Source: Lineus longissimus (taxonomy: Eukaryota > Nemertea > Pilidiophora > Heteronemertea > Lineidae). Taken from it: a stretch of 64,000 nt of DNA. The position numbers and the translations under genes are program-made. Shown here one piece after another: positions 10,426 through 21,707 of this stretch. The stretch lies in assembly GCF_910592395.1 (NCBI RefSeq), contig NC_088308.1, positions 14,835,501-14,899,500 on the forward strand. Direction: 5' to 3'. The notes beneath the pieces were generated by a model. The model was not told the origin of the DNA and did not search any database. It saw nothing but the letters and a program-made list of their open reading frames with translations. Position 1 is the first letter of the stretch. Every line of letters starts with the position of its first letter.

Positions 10426-11652
10426 AAAAGCGGGTGATTTTATTCACACTACTTTGCCTTTAAGTCATTGCAGGCCTTTCAATTGCCTGATTTTCGGACC
10501 ATCAAGAATTTTGGATGTCCCTAATTTAAAGGTGGTCAGTATGCACCCAAAATACTCTCAAAATGCTCCCACATTAAAGAGATGTAATGGCTGTTGAAGC
10601 AAAGCACTGATTGGGTATTCTGATACTTAAATGATTTTACATGCGTTTGGGTGACAAAATAAGTCTTCGAAGAAGTTTCTGCAGTAAATTCTCCAAGCAA
10701 AATGTTTTAAAATCCTTTTTTCCCCCTTTCCTCTCATCTAAGGGGTTATGAACAAGTTTTATGTATGTTTGGTTTTCTTTAGTTTATTTCCCTTTTGTCC
10801 TTTTTGTCCCCTTTCCCTATCTCTCTCATTTTCAATAAGAATTCCATGAGTTTTTGACGTGGGCTCCCAAATGGCGACAAAAAAATGCGTCCCCAAAATA
10901 GGCTTGAAAAAATAGAGGGTCCAAGAGCTTCCATGCAACTGAAAGGCCTGATTTGCCCCCTGCCCCCCCCCCCCTCCCTTAGCTTATGCCTCTGTATTCA
11001 CACCGAGATGTGACAACTTGAGCATAAGTATAATATATTTCTGAGAATGTGAAAATGATAAGTGCTAAAGCCATTGTTCTAAAATTAGATGACTATTGTA
11101 CAGCTTCTCCTCATAATACTTATTGACGTTGGCGAAATCTGTGTCGGAGTAAAAGAGAATGTCAATATTTGGCAAAATATGTAATTTGGGAGGTACAGGT
11201 ACGGTACACTTACTTTGCAGGGGCAGTGGTAGTGGCGCTACTAGCAACGCCTGCTGATGGCGGAGTATCGTTACTCATGATGGTGCTCTAGATGCTGCAA
11301 AAATGAAAGTGTAAAATCATTATATTGTTATCGAATTTCAAAAAAAGGCTACAAAAGGCATCCTCCCACCCAAGCAGGCCTTTTCCGCTCCACTACTCTC
11401 CATCGTTACGCTTAGGATTTAGGTGACAGATGTACTGCAAAAGTACCTCGTGCCCAGGGGCTTCGGCGCGAAAGTCCCAGTGCATAAGACATATGCAATG
11501 CAAGGTCCTGGAAACGAGGTTGATGCTGGCAACGCCACCAAGACGGAATTTGGCGCAATTTCTTTAGGCTACACTGGAACCACAGTGAAGTTACTCTGAC
11601 GACTATCACTATGACAACAGCCGTTGAAAATTCAGTTTAAAAATCATTTTTT

Positions 11653-11856
11653 TTAAAGGGACACTGACCCGACCTCAACCCCGATTTCAGTAAGAATACA
11701 CTCCCCTCGTGAGTCCTCATTCATTCAGATAGGCTATGAATGCCCTATCCTGGCGCTGTGCATTTGCCATTGTCAAGATAGGGGTGATCTGTCATTTTCA
11801 TTTCGGGCTGGGCAGCCTGAGTGGTAATATGAGAAGTCAGGTTAGTGTCCCTTTAA
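11653..11856. mobile_element. Short TTAA-flanked MITE (Kolobok-type)
   Basis: TTAA at 11653-11656 and 11853-11856 flanks 196 bp with inverted ends AGGGACACTGACCCGACC and, read inward from the right, AGGGACACTAACCTGACT. No coding capacity. It shares the AGG start and TTAA target with the elements at 4913 and 8409 but has a different sequence. Confidence 0.82.
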
Positions 11857-12371
11857 AGTGTGGGTAAAACATGATTGAGAAACTAAATAGAGCCTAACAC
11901 TACAGGCTCCTCTGCACACAGGCCAGCACCAGCATAGGCCTGGAAGCATGCGGATGATGCACACACACTGCCCAGTGCATTATCACATGGTCCTCCTGTG
12001 AAATGTCAACAGTGAATAATCTGCACCAGAATGACATAATTTTTAGAGAAATTGGAGAAATTAATATTTCTTGTTGTACTATAGTTCATGAACAATGAAA
12101 CTGACAGTGATCTTTGAGTTGGGAAGGTTTATAGTGGTTAAAATTTGGACTTTACCTTTAACTAAGTTTTCTCTCAGCTGCTCAGTGTCACTCTCTGTAG
12201 TAATCTGACCAATTGTGCAATAACCACAAGGGCCTCTAGCAATAAATGGTAGAGGGGTTAATGCATTGCTAAAATGGGGTCTGGTCTGCTCTCACTCTGT
12301 AGTTACACCTGCCTTGGAAGTTCTTAGAGTTCTAGTGTTGTAAGAGGGGAAGGAGGAGGAGGGGAGGAGAT

Positions 12372-12516
12372 GGGGTCAGAGGTGGGGTCAGGGGTAGGGT
12401 CAGAGGTGGGGTCAGGGGTAGGGTCAGGGGTGGGGTCAGGGGTGGGGTCAGGGGTGGGGTCAGGGGTGGGGTCAGGGGTGGGGTCAGGGGTGGGGTCAGG
12501 GGTGGGTGGGTCGGGG
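12372..12516. repeat. G-rich 12 bp minisatellite
   Basis: About 12 tandem copies of GGGGTCAGGGGT with A/G variants in the first units. The G4 runs are regularly spaced, so one strand could form G-quadruplexes. The Pro-rich and Gly/Val-rich open frames across it are low-complexity artefacts. Confidence 0.9.
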
Positions 12517-12544
12517 GGGGATGAAAAGGGGCAGGTGAGCCAAA

Positions 12545-13085
12545 AAATGAATGCGGAGGATATATGATGTAACACTGCAAGAAGTACCTGCCATATTTTA
12601 TTCAAATTTTTCAGACGTAGGCGAGTTATCGCATATTTTCATTGTTGACCTTTGGCCCCCTATTGGCCAAACCGTAAATCGTATGACGCCACGATTCAGT
12701 CTCTGAGTAAAGGTCACCCAAGGGTATATATGTACCAAGTTTGAGTTCAATAGCCTCAGCGGTTACAAAACGTGCCACCATTGACTAACAGCGGTGCCGT
12801 CGGCGAACTTTGACCTATCTTACCTTGAAAATTAGGTCAAATCAAAAACCCGGAGGATATGTGATGTCCCATTAGTAGAAGTACCTACCATATTTTTTTC
12901 AAATTTTTCGGACCAGTAATAAGGGAGAAAACGCATTTCTTCATTTTTTACCTTTGGCCCCCTGGTGGCCAAACCGTGAAACATATGAGACCGCGTTTTA
13001 GTCTCTGAGTAGTGGTCACCAAGGGGTACATGTGTACTAAGTTTCAGAGTATGATGAGAAGCTGTGACGAGCAAACTTTTCTTAC
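12545..13085. repeat. Two internal monomers of the Helentron-like B/C families
   Basis: Contains the landmarks of the ~300 bp monomer found in the elements at 32743 and 61369: GGAGGATATGTGATG, GGCCCCCTGGTGGCCAAACC and GGGGTACATGTGTAC. No 5' or 3' end of the element is present, so this is an orphan fragment. Confidence 0.75.
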
Positions 13086-13309
13086 ACCCAAGAGGGTTCG
13101 TGCTGTTTTCAGAAAGAGAGAAATTATGCGCGTAAGTATCGGCCTGTAGACCTGTCATGACTAGGCCTATAGGAGATAGGCCTAGGCTACTGTTTATGTT
13201 ATCTTCATGATCTTTAGACAGATTCCATGCAATTGAATTAGGCCCTAATTTTCATTCCTCCATAGGGCCCCTATTACCTGATGATGGAGATCAGTGTTAC
13301 TGATGCTGT

Positions 13310-13455
13310 AGGGGTGGTCTAATCCTAAATATTACCCCACCACACGACCCTAAACACTGAACCCTACTCCTAAACCTGACCCCTTACTCTTCCTAGTCAT
13401 TGGACCTAACCCCAACTCTAAACTTAACCCCGAACTACCCTAACCCACGAACCTG
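13310..13455. repeat. Degenerate CCTAA-rich tract
   Basis: Irregular repetition of CCTAAACC/CCTAACCC-like words. It resembles degraded telomere-type repeat but has no regular period. Confidence 0.4.
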
Positions 13456-13568
13456 GGTATACTTTGTTGGACGACATTAACACCTTGAACGTAACTGATA
13501 GATATTTATGGCCTATGCAGTCAGCTAGCTAACCATTCTGACTCATAAAACACTCAATACATTTCCAG

Positions 13569-14160
13569 ATGAAGCAACAAATACCTTCACCATTGCTGGT
13601 ATCTGAGGATGTGGGAGTGGAGACTGCAACCAGCTGGTCGATGCTGACCAGGGACCGCAAAAAAAGGATGCTTCCACTCCGTATGAAGTGCAGCCAGTGG
13701 GTCATGCCAGCATCCAAGTGCAGACCAATTTACGCTTCACGAAACCGCCTCGCAGGAGCAAAGGTACATTTAGGGTTCCCACAACACTGGCCTACTACTG
13801 CGTACTGGCTCAAAATTACTTATAATAATGATAATGATAATATATTTTTCTTAAGTGTAAAATCCATTTCCAACCATGCTCTAGACGCTGTACTTCACTG
13901 TGCTTCCTCCTGACATGAGGCATAGTGCAAGAGACAGGTCTTGAAAGTTTCTTTTTCTTGCAGGCACTCAGACCGACTGTCCAGAGACTGTGTCAGTTGG
14001 CATTAACTGTCTACGGCTAAAACCCCCTAGCACCACGGATGCTGTCGATTTTGAAATGGAGAGTGATGAAGACGAAGACGAAGTGAACGTTAGCATCTAT
14101 GAACCAAATGATGACGAGTTGGAAATGAGTGATGATGATACAGGGTGTAGCGATTCTTAG
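13569..14160 (+). pseudogene. Fragment of a THAP/Kolobok-type gene (two exons)
   Basis: A plausible exon ends at 13763 (AGCAAAG|GTACAT) and the next runs 13974-14160 after TTCTTGCAG. Joined in phase they read KPPRRSK|GTQTDCP, SVGINC, then an acidic tail rich in Asp/Glu/Ser to a TAG. The GTQTD..SVGINC pattern followed by an acidic stretch is one I associate with linkers of THAP-containing proteins in marine invertebrates; this is recollection-based inference. The 5' part of the first exon meets a stop near 13607, and no THAP or catalytic part is nearby, so this is treated as a relic. Confidence 0.4.
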
Positions 14161-15273
14161 AAACGGGACGATGGGGGGTTACACTAAACTCACGGATCAT
14201 GACCGGCTTCACAGCTTGGCGTACGTCACAGAGTCCTAGTTGGTAAGCAGTCCTGGTAACGGACTGCGCGGACTCCAGAGCAACGGTCGTCACAGCCAAT
14301 GACGTCATGGGTGACGTCACGTCTTGGTGATTTGGCGAGACGGTAGGACCGGACATATTACGATATAGATCTAGCATTTGATACACCACGAGTTTTGTCT
14401 TGATTGTGGTTATTTTCACAACTTAGATTTAGCGTTTATGTCACAACACGATCTAGATTACTAAACTAATGACGTAGATGGGTAACTGGCTCAATGTATC
14501 AGTAAATGCGGGGACAGGAATAGGTTTGGCTGGTTGTGACGGCCCATGTGAGTATGTCCAGAGGAGTTAGGACATGTGGTGGTTGGCAGTTGGACGACAT
14601 GGAGATTGTCCCGGCCGCATAGCGGTTTGGATTCCCACCGTCGCCCGCAATATACTTATTGAGACCAAGTACCATAGACTAGAAACTATAGAGGGACAGT
14701 TTGTCTTGTCTCCAGTTGTAATTGTGACGTGAAGACACCATGTCTCCAGACAGGGCGAATTGCCTCCTGCTATTCCTTATAGCATTTCGGACGACAATTG
14801 GGGGGTTGGGAAAAAGACATTCAACAAAACGCAAATCAATGTGCATGCAGGTAACGTAACAGGCTCAGGTTGGCCTCGGCTTGGGACGCCTGGGTCGAAG
14901 TGGCTGGCCTCGGTCGGTATGACTGTCTCAGTCATGGTTTGGGAATACGTTACTTAAATACCTTACACGCACACGTACCTCCGTCAAGTCGAAAGTCTTA
15001 ATTTGAAAAATGTCTATCACTGATTTGATCCGAGGCCCAGCTGTGAACAAAGATATGTCTCTGAGGCATTTTTAGATTGTAACAACCAACGGTTTATGAT
15101 AGGACAAAGAACTCTAAATAAATGATTACGCAAGGAACCTGGTACGGCGCGGACCTTTGGTTGCTATGGAAATTAGCCTATGGGCGCCATGGTCGCTGGC
15201 TCTTTGGGTCGGTTACGGAAACGCCATGGAAGCTGGCCTTGGTAAGGTATATTCGGACTCAGCGTAATCATTA
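14161..15273. other. Unassigned sequence
   Basis: No exon, repeat end or RNA gene recognised. CRE-like TGACGTCA words occur near 14301-14316. Confidence 0.4.
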
Positions 15274-16123
15274 ACAAGAGGCCCAAGCGCCTGGCGCTCA
15301 GCTGAGTTAATATCATTAATATCTTCCCGGTGTTTAGTTCATTATGCATGAAAATGGCATGCTCCATGGTATTTGATATCCTTTTGCGTTCACTACGGTA
15401 CCAATGTTTTTGGTTGACATAATTATGCCACTGTTCATTCCTCAATCCTGACCACAATTCGGGTGAAATCATCGTATGAAAATATTTACCGAAACATGAA
15501 GTTTATGCCATGAATGAGGATACTCATTGTCATGGCCTCGTTTACAAGTACGAAGTATTTTCCCGCGAATATTCAAAACTGCTTGGCTCCTTGCCAGTTA
15601 AATAACATGTGACTATACACAAAATAGAAAACTTTGATGGAAATTGTAAATCATTTTTTTATCTATCAGGGGAAACAAGCTGATGATGATCAAATAAATC
15701 ATTCATGAGAAATCGTTTTGTTGCTGAAGCTTGCATGACGAAGTTAATGCTAAACCTTTTCTTGTGCTCTACTGCGCCACCGTAGTTTTCTATTTAGACC
15801 AGCGATGACGTCATTTCTGGTGATTCCCTACGTTGTCCAATGAGCGCTTTTTAAAATGTGCCATTTGGTATTGTACAGTATGCAATGTATTTTTTCAGCG
15901 CTGCCAGCGCCAGTTGCCGAAGAGAATGCCGTAGCTCCCTCAATTTCCAATCAATTTTTATGGGAGTGACATTATTGTATTGCTTAGAATGTCTACTTTT
16001 TACCCATGAAAGAATCGTAGAACTTAAACATAATAGGCGAACAGAATCATGCCGATTCACTGCACATACTGTGGGAATTCTCCACTTCAAAATACATCGG
16101 CGATGTCATCGCGAACAGAGCAT

Positions 16124-17112
16124 GGTAGTTGATAAAGTATGGAATTAGTGAAACCTTGGAAACACTGATAAACCTTGGAATATTCAATGTAAACCATGGA
16201 ATCACTGTGCAAATAGCGCGGGAAATCGGGTGCGTTCCTTCCACGATTTATACCCTCCCAACTGACAGTCTCGTCCCAGCTGACTTTATTGATAGCAATT
16301 TGCCAGTTAGTTCAGAAGCCAACATTTTTAATGTGGAGGATGACGTCATCAATTGGCAATGCGCTGTGGTCGTTAAAATATTTTATTTCTCTTCAATGGA
16401 AGCAAAAATTAGTTTTTATGATTGTTTTGTATTCCATAGACGATAAAGTATTATGCTCGGTACTAGATGCACGCGATCATAGGACAAACACACACGTGAA
16501 TAAAAAAACCCGCTTAGAACTGGTGACGTCACAAAGATCTCTGCATCCCTCGATGCGTACTGGAAGATGTAAGAAATCGCTCACGGCGAAGGAAATTTTC
16601 ATCCGCAAACTTCGGTAATAAACATACATGACTAGGCTTCTTTTATTCATCGTTTGTTATAAAATATCAGTCAATCATAGACAATTAGGCCTAGACATAG
16701 TCGTCAACCTTATCCATGCATAATGCATGACAGGCCCCCAACTTCCCAAGCAACTCGTCTGATCGAAAAGGCCCCGTGTGGTGGTGGCGTATTTATAAGC
16801 GAAGCGCTATTGGTCCATATTATGGGTGTGTGGTGGGCGTGTCTTCCCATATTTGGGAGATCAGTACTGTACACTGGAGGCGAGGTACAACTGGGTTGTT
16901 TTAAAATATAGACTATTGAATCGGATATGCGACAGACTTCTAAATTACCATAAAATTCCGATCTGATCATGTAAGAATAAGCTCCAAATGTTGATTCGTA
17001 ACCACGTTAGGTTCGAATGGCATTATTTCATGTTTTTATGCATTTTTAGGACTGATTCCAAGGTTTATCACTGGTTCCAAGGTTTCACTGATTCCAAGCT
17101 TTATCAACTACC
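16124..17112. repeat. 58 bp inverted repeat spanning ~1 kb inside A1
   Basis: GGTAGTTGATAAAGTATGGA at 16124 continues through AAACCTTGGAAACACTGATA and ends near 16181. Its reverse complement with few mismatches is at 17055-17112. Within each arm the CCTTGGAA word is repeated. It could be the ends of an older inserted element or a segmental inversion. Confidence 0.7.
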
Positions 17113-18525
17113 ACAGAGCATGCACTTCCGATATCGTTTTCACAGAAATGTCGGCAAATATTCAAGAACTAATTTCTGAATTTAGTCCCTAAAGACCTTA
17201 TGACTACCACTGAAACGAACTAGTGATAATATCGCCTACCAGACTACTTTTTAAGCAGAAAATTGGGTACTTGAGTGTCATTGAGCTCCAAGATTATTGC
17301 ACATAGCGTAAACAACATGCCGCCATTTTGTCTCCGCTTCAGTATTTCGTACGCCGCTTATAATGCACCTTCTCAATTAAAACCAACATAATAAGGCCTT
17401 ACATCGTTGATTGAATAGGAACACCACACAAAACACAATAAAGTGGGGGTACAATCGATTACGAAGCTGAAGTGAACAGTGATTTATTCCTGGAGCTACT
17501 GCTTTTGTTGTGTAGCTGCCATGTTTTGAGAACTGGCAAATAGGAGACTTCATTGATGGCTGACGTCATCGGGCGGGAATTTGAATCGGCAGAAATAATT
17601 AAAAAGCAGGTAGCGCCCTCTCCTGTTAAAATTTTGAACTTTTTCTCAATAAAATAGATTTTCAAGAATTTTATCTTAATATTAGAGCATATTTCGACTA
17701 ATTCTGCTGCTCCTAGGCCGATATAGGCCAGTTTCCTTCATGCACTCTCGCTCGCAGGAAGTAGGTCGAATGGCGACAAATTTTGTTTTGAAAGTAGAGT
17801 TTGACCAGAAGTATCCAGAAATGCAAAATTGAAGTCTCTAGGTCTTACGGTTACAAAATGTGCACCATGGGTTTAACGGACGGATGGATGGATGGATGGA
17901 TGGATGGATGGACAGACGGACGCCACTGAACAACTTATTTGACAAGCCACAGCTGTTTCAGCTAGAATAGAAACGCAAGTTTAATCAGACGGCACCAGAC
18001 GCCGCTTTTTAGGGAGGTGCTGGCATGAAGGTGCTAATTGCTACCCCAATAAACAACCCAGTTCCTCACCCCAACCGCTTAAGGATTACATAAAAGGCCT
18101 GAATCCACCCATGTATGCCCCTTAATTGTGTTAGTAGTAATTAAGATTGCATGCGTTTATTAGAACCAACTTGACCTGAACCAAGCTTTGTGTATTATAT
18201 TCCGGCTGCCATCTTGGATAGGCTTGGGCCTGCACTGTGTAGTGTATAAAAGATGACTTTGATGGAGTTTTTCTGTAAAAATATTGATGATTGTTTGCAC
18301 CTCTATTATGTTTCAGCCCAGATACCAATTCTTCTGTAAAAAGCATTTTAATATTCTGCATATAACATAGCTTTGTATGGCTGTGATTAGATTAGGTTTG
18401 CACTCAGGCAAAGACAAATAAAAGGCATTTTAAAAGGGCCTACTTCGTTATTCGTTGTGAAGAATGGTCGTCATTTGAAAATGCCATGCCCATTACTTAT
18501 GTTGTGGTATGAAAGATTGGTGCCC

Positions 18526-19040
18526 TGTTGTACACAAATGAGACAAATAGTCGCAAAGAACAGGTCTTAACCTATAGTATATATAGGCAGGACAAATGTT
18601 TCCTATTGTAGGCCTACCAAGATGAGACAGTTAGTTGCAAAAATCGACAGGTCACAACCTATGATATCATAGGCAGGACAACGGGTGTCTCATCCAGCTT
18701 GGGGTCTTGTAATTCCGGGAGTGAAGTTGAGACAACAGTCACCAAGGACATGTCACAACCTTTATTATCATAGGCAAGGGATGTAGTTGTCTCATCCAGC
18801 TTGAGGCCTTGTTATTCCGAGAGATGAGACAACAGTCACAGAGGACATTATATGTTACAACCTTTATTATCATAGGCAAGGGATGTAGTTGTCTCATCCC
18901 GCTTGAGGCCTTGTTATTAAGAGAGATGAGACAACAGTCACAGAGGACATTATGTCACAACCTATCTTTTATATGCAGGGGATGTAGGTGTCTCATCCAG
19001 CTTGGGGTCTTGTTATTCCGAGAGGTGAGACAACATATCA
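18526..19040. repeat. ~100 bp minisatellite inside the TIR element, copy 1
   Basis: Five to six divergent units, each with GAGACAACAGTCACAGAGGA near one end and TTGTCTCATCCAGCTTGAGG near the other, so each unit is partly palindromic (GAGACA..TGTCTC). The same array is at 58075-58580 in copy 2. Confidence 0.85.
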
Positions 19041-19224
19041 AGGCAGTACCAGTACACAAAAATTAAAAGTCATGATTTCAATGTACACAATATTATTATT
19101 ATTAATTATTCACAATATGCTTTTAATTTACATTCAATAGACTCATACATTCAAAAAATAATAATACAAAGTTCACATCTTCATATTCCTTGCTATAGAA
19201 GTTTCAACTTTAACTTTCTTTTAA

Positions 19225-19515
19225 TCAAAGTGACAGACAAATGAAGGTGTGCACTGTTCCTGTATAGTCCTCAATTTGGAAATGATGTTCATCAACTTGA
19301 CTAAGAACGGTTCCAAGATAAACGTTTGAGTCCAATCTGAACAAACACGTGTCGCCGACATTGAATATACGTTTTCCTGATTTGTCAGTGGTTTTCTTGG
19401 ACTTCTTGCGTTTACGACCGAAATATCGCTAATGACCGCCTGCACCAACTTTCGAATCTTACCGAGCTTTTTTCTGAGGAGGGAAGTCACCATCATCATT
19501 CCTAGTCAGGTCCAT
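19225..19515 (-). pseudogene. Tudor-like small protein frame in TIR element copy 1
   Basis: Frame from ATG at 19515: MDLTRNDDGDFPPQKKAR, a basic stretch RKRKKSKK, then NVGDTCLFRLDSNVYLG..IEDYTG, which has the length and alternating pattern of a Tudor/chromo-like barrel (fold assignment is inference). A TAG lies in frame at 19431-19429; the same TAG is in copy 2, so it predates both insertions unless splicing removes it. Copy 1 has an extra TAA where copy 2 reads TTG, just after QKKAR. A splice acceptor precedes the ATG region. Probably one exon of a captured or element-borne gene. Confidence 0.55.
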
Positions 19516-20373
19516 TTTGAAGACGAGTATACCTGGAATTGTAAAGGCGAGTGTAAACATAATGGCAGTGGCTAAATGGGGGAGGGGGGGGGGGGTAACT
19601 GGGGGTGGCTCCAACAGACACAGCTTCTATTCTAATTCAATTCTGACACTGACCAGTGTTGAATCTAGAGAAAGAAAGGAAGTATCCTACAGATGTCCAC
19701 TTTTATTTCAATGTAGATTCAAATAATATTTAATTGCAATCAAAATAGCCTCGGAACTTACCATCAGTCCAAAATCAGAGTAGTAATCACGCCTGTCTAT
19801 AATGTCGGTTGCATTTCTGGTGACACATCTTGGAGGCTGAACCTGAAATAAAGAGTAATTTATTAGAATAGAATACATGCATACAAAGCCTACGGGAATA
19901 CAGTATAATGATTTCAATCATCTGTTTGTGAATACATAGATGAAGGGAAACATCGCTTAACTTACCACTTATCTTGTTCACTGCCGGATCAATGATGTCG
20001 ACGTACTGGGCCTATATACATGTAGCCTCATGAGTTCATTTTGCTAACAGGTGGATAATATACCAAGAACTTTTCTATATTTGGCGAATTTTTAAGACTA
20101 TATTTATCAATTACATCTGTAAAGATATTTTCAACATAAACTATGGTATATGCTAACTCATGGCTTGTTCATAAGCACGATCATGACTTATTATTGTACT
20201 ATTACCCATGCTGTACCCCTTTCACCAAAATAGACCCGACCATCGAACTTCAAAACTCAACTATTTTTAGACATTTGTTTTTCAAATGCATTTTCTGCAT
20301 GAATAGACAGCAAACTAACATAAAATAGATATATATTTTAAAAGTAAAGATTTAAATGAATACTGGAAGTACC

Positions 20374-20460
20374 TCGTTTTGATAAATAACGATCAAGGGA
20401 ATTCGATGCTGTACGATGAACTTGGCACCCCATCTCAATCTCCGTCTGCAAGTCGGCCAT
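20374..20460 (-). CDS. Putative first exon in TIR element copy 1
   Basis: ATG at 20460 opens MADLQTEIEMGCQVHRT and the exon ends at a good donor, CGAG|GTACTT. In copy 2 the donor is altered to TT. Other small exon candidates with GT..AG borders follow: the reverse complement of TACGTCGACATC..AAGATAAGTG near 19980, and one reading PPRCVTRNATDIIDRRDYYS near 19770-19840. The phases I tried do not join into one long frame, so the gene model is incomplete. Confidence 0.4.
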
Positions 20461-20992
20461 TACAGATCAAAGTTTGAGAAATTTCAGAATAAACGCACGA
20501 TTCTGTACGAAACTGAAATGAGTTATGCAAAACAGCCGGGGTATTTATGATATATGATATTATGCCTACCCGGCTATCTAGTCTTAAAGAATTCCGAAAT
20601 CTGTAACTTGTCGAAAAATCGATAAAAAACATGGAAATCGCCACTGTTTCGTTAATTTTGGTCCAAATTTCATGAAATTTTCAAGCCGGGTGAATGGTCA
20701 TGTGACACAACTTATGAGCCAATGAAAACCGTCGTATCTAATTCGAGCACGTGTACAGAAGCGCGCTGATGTTTGAACGATGCCAATGCATTAACCCTTT
20801 GGCTGAATGGGTATTGCGATAATGTGTGAGATGTGTATTGGCGACAATGTTTACACAGCGGTTAACAGGCTTTTCGCATGGACCAATCGTTGGGCAGCAG
20901 GCTAGTAGGCAGAATGGTTTATTTCGATGTCATGTTTAGGCTTAGCTGAAACAGCTGTGAAGCTCGGCTGACTTAGTCAGCTGAGCTAAAAA

Positions 20993-21707
20993 TGGAGAAG
21001 TTCTTCTAAAAACTAACTAATAGACATGTGCCTCAGAAACAGACCTCAGAGAAAGATCCGTATAGCTCATCGAAAAGGCGTTGCTACAATGTGGGATTCG
21101 TTTTAAATAATGGCCGACAAAGTCATAAGATAACTAATAACATATTATTTAAACTTCAAATGATAGGATCCTATCCACGTCCTCGACGAAATATTTACAG
21201 ATGATCACTTATGGCATGTTTATATTTACGATGAGATGAAATTTGACTAAGTTCTAGCCTATGTCTAACAAGTTTACGCTCATGGCTAACGACCGACAGG
21301 CCCTGCTGGCCTAAGTAACACGCGCTGATTATGCGCGAAATGTTCAATGGACTGAACACTCAATGTACATGCAAGCATAGTGTGGTCATGGTATGGATGG
21401 AGTGAGTCTGATCAGAACTATTGGAACCCATGGCGGAGATGGAATACGCCGGGTAGCCGGAATGGAAAGGCTACGGTCGCCGCCGGACCCCGGCTGGGGA
21501 GGCGCGACAGGTTTGGTGCGTACCTGGGTTTGAGTCGATGTTGTCGGATTGACCACACGATCAAGACTGATTATACTGGAAAAAGCACGTCTTTTATAGC
21601 AAAATGACGCAGTCCACAATCAGCGTCGCGAGTTGGCTGAAACGGGAATTTTTGTAAGAAATTCTGACAAAACTCACTCTAAAACTACAGTTAGAAAATG
21701 AATATCA
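20993..21707. other. Unassigned spacer between A1 and A2
   Basis: No gene or repeat end recognised in these 715 bp. Confidence 0.45.

Larger units (their letters stand above)
6712..11278 (-). pseudogene. Five-exon OB-fold (RPA-like) protein gene interrupted by a MITE
   Basis: Minus-strand exons are 11278-11214, 10277-9921, 8084-7944, 7610-7401 and 6912-6712, all with GT..AG borders and matching phases. The first intron splits a Lys codon and the other three are phase 0. Without the MITE at 10104-10234 the frame is continuous for 279 residues, MSNDTPPSAG at the start and QELVYLDV at the stop. Exons 2-4 resemble tandem OB folds of the RPA family: RILNT..RILYTMYW in exon 2, RLSIDGTVTQ in exon 3, then WRRRDITISQD..VRCKLWNEKVDII in exon 4, the pattern of REPA OB_2 domains that bind single-stranded DNA (family assignment is inference). 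The MITE plus its TGG duplication adds 134 bp in exon 2, shifts the frame and introduces a TAG. Only a shortened product from the internal ATG at 10088 (239 residues) could still be made. It could be a host gene or a TE-carried RPA homologue. Confidence 0.72.
17944..20963 (-). mobile_element. 3.0 kb TIR element with 4 bp TSD, copy 1
   Basis: CACAGCTGTTTCAGCTA at 17948 and its reverse complement ending at 20959 form 17 bp terminal inverted repeats. The flanks carry a 4 bp duplication AAGC (17944-17947, 20960-20963). Removing the element restores the 3' end of Helentron-like A1. It encodes no recognisable transposase but carries small minus-strand exons, including a Tudor-like frame, and a minisatellite. 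Copy 2 is at 55775-59173. TSD length is compatible with Academ, Sola or Ginger elements; the superfamily is not resolved. Confidence 0.85.
15274..20992 (+). mobile_element. Helentron-like element A1 (split by a TIR transposon)
   Basis: The 5' end ACAAGAGGCCCAAGCGCCTG begins at 15274 with the subterminal arm GCTCAGCTGA at 15296-15305. The 3' end is a hairpin GCTGACTTAGTCAGC followed by the matching arm TCAGCTGAGC (20977-20986) and TAAAAA. A (GATG)n tract lies at 17883-17913, just before the 3' end. The last 33 bp are separated from the rest by the 3.0 kb element at 17948-20959. Offset inverted arms, a 3' hairpin, CTAA-type end, a microsatellite and no TIR or TSD fit non-autonomous Helitron/Helentron elements. 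No Rep/helicase is encoded. The interior holds no recognised gene. Confidence 0.68.

Noticed and set aside
12324-12605. Pro/Thr/Asp-rich and Gly/Val-rich long frames
   Set aside because: Translations of the 12 bp minisatellite in several frames; low complexity only.
13310-13455. Interstitial telomeric repeat
   Set aside because: CCTAA-like words are irregular with no consistent six-base period.
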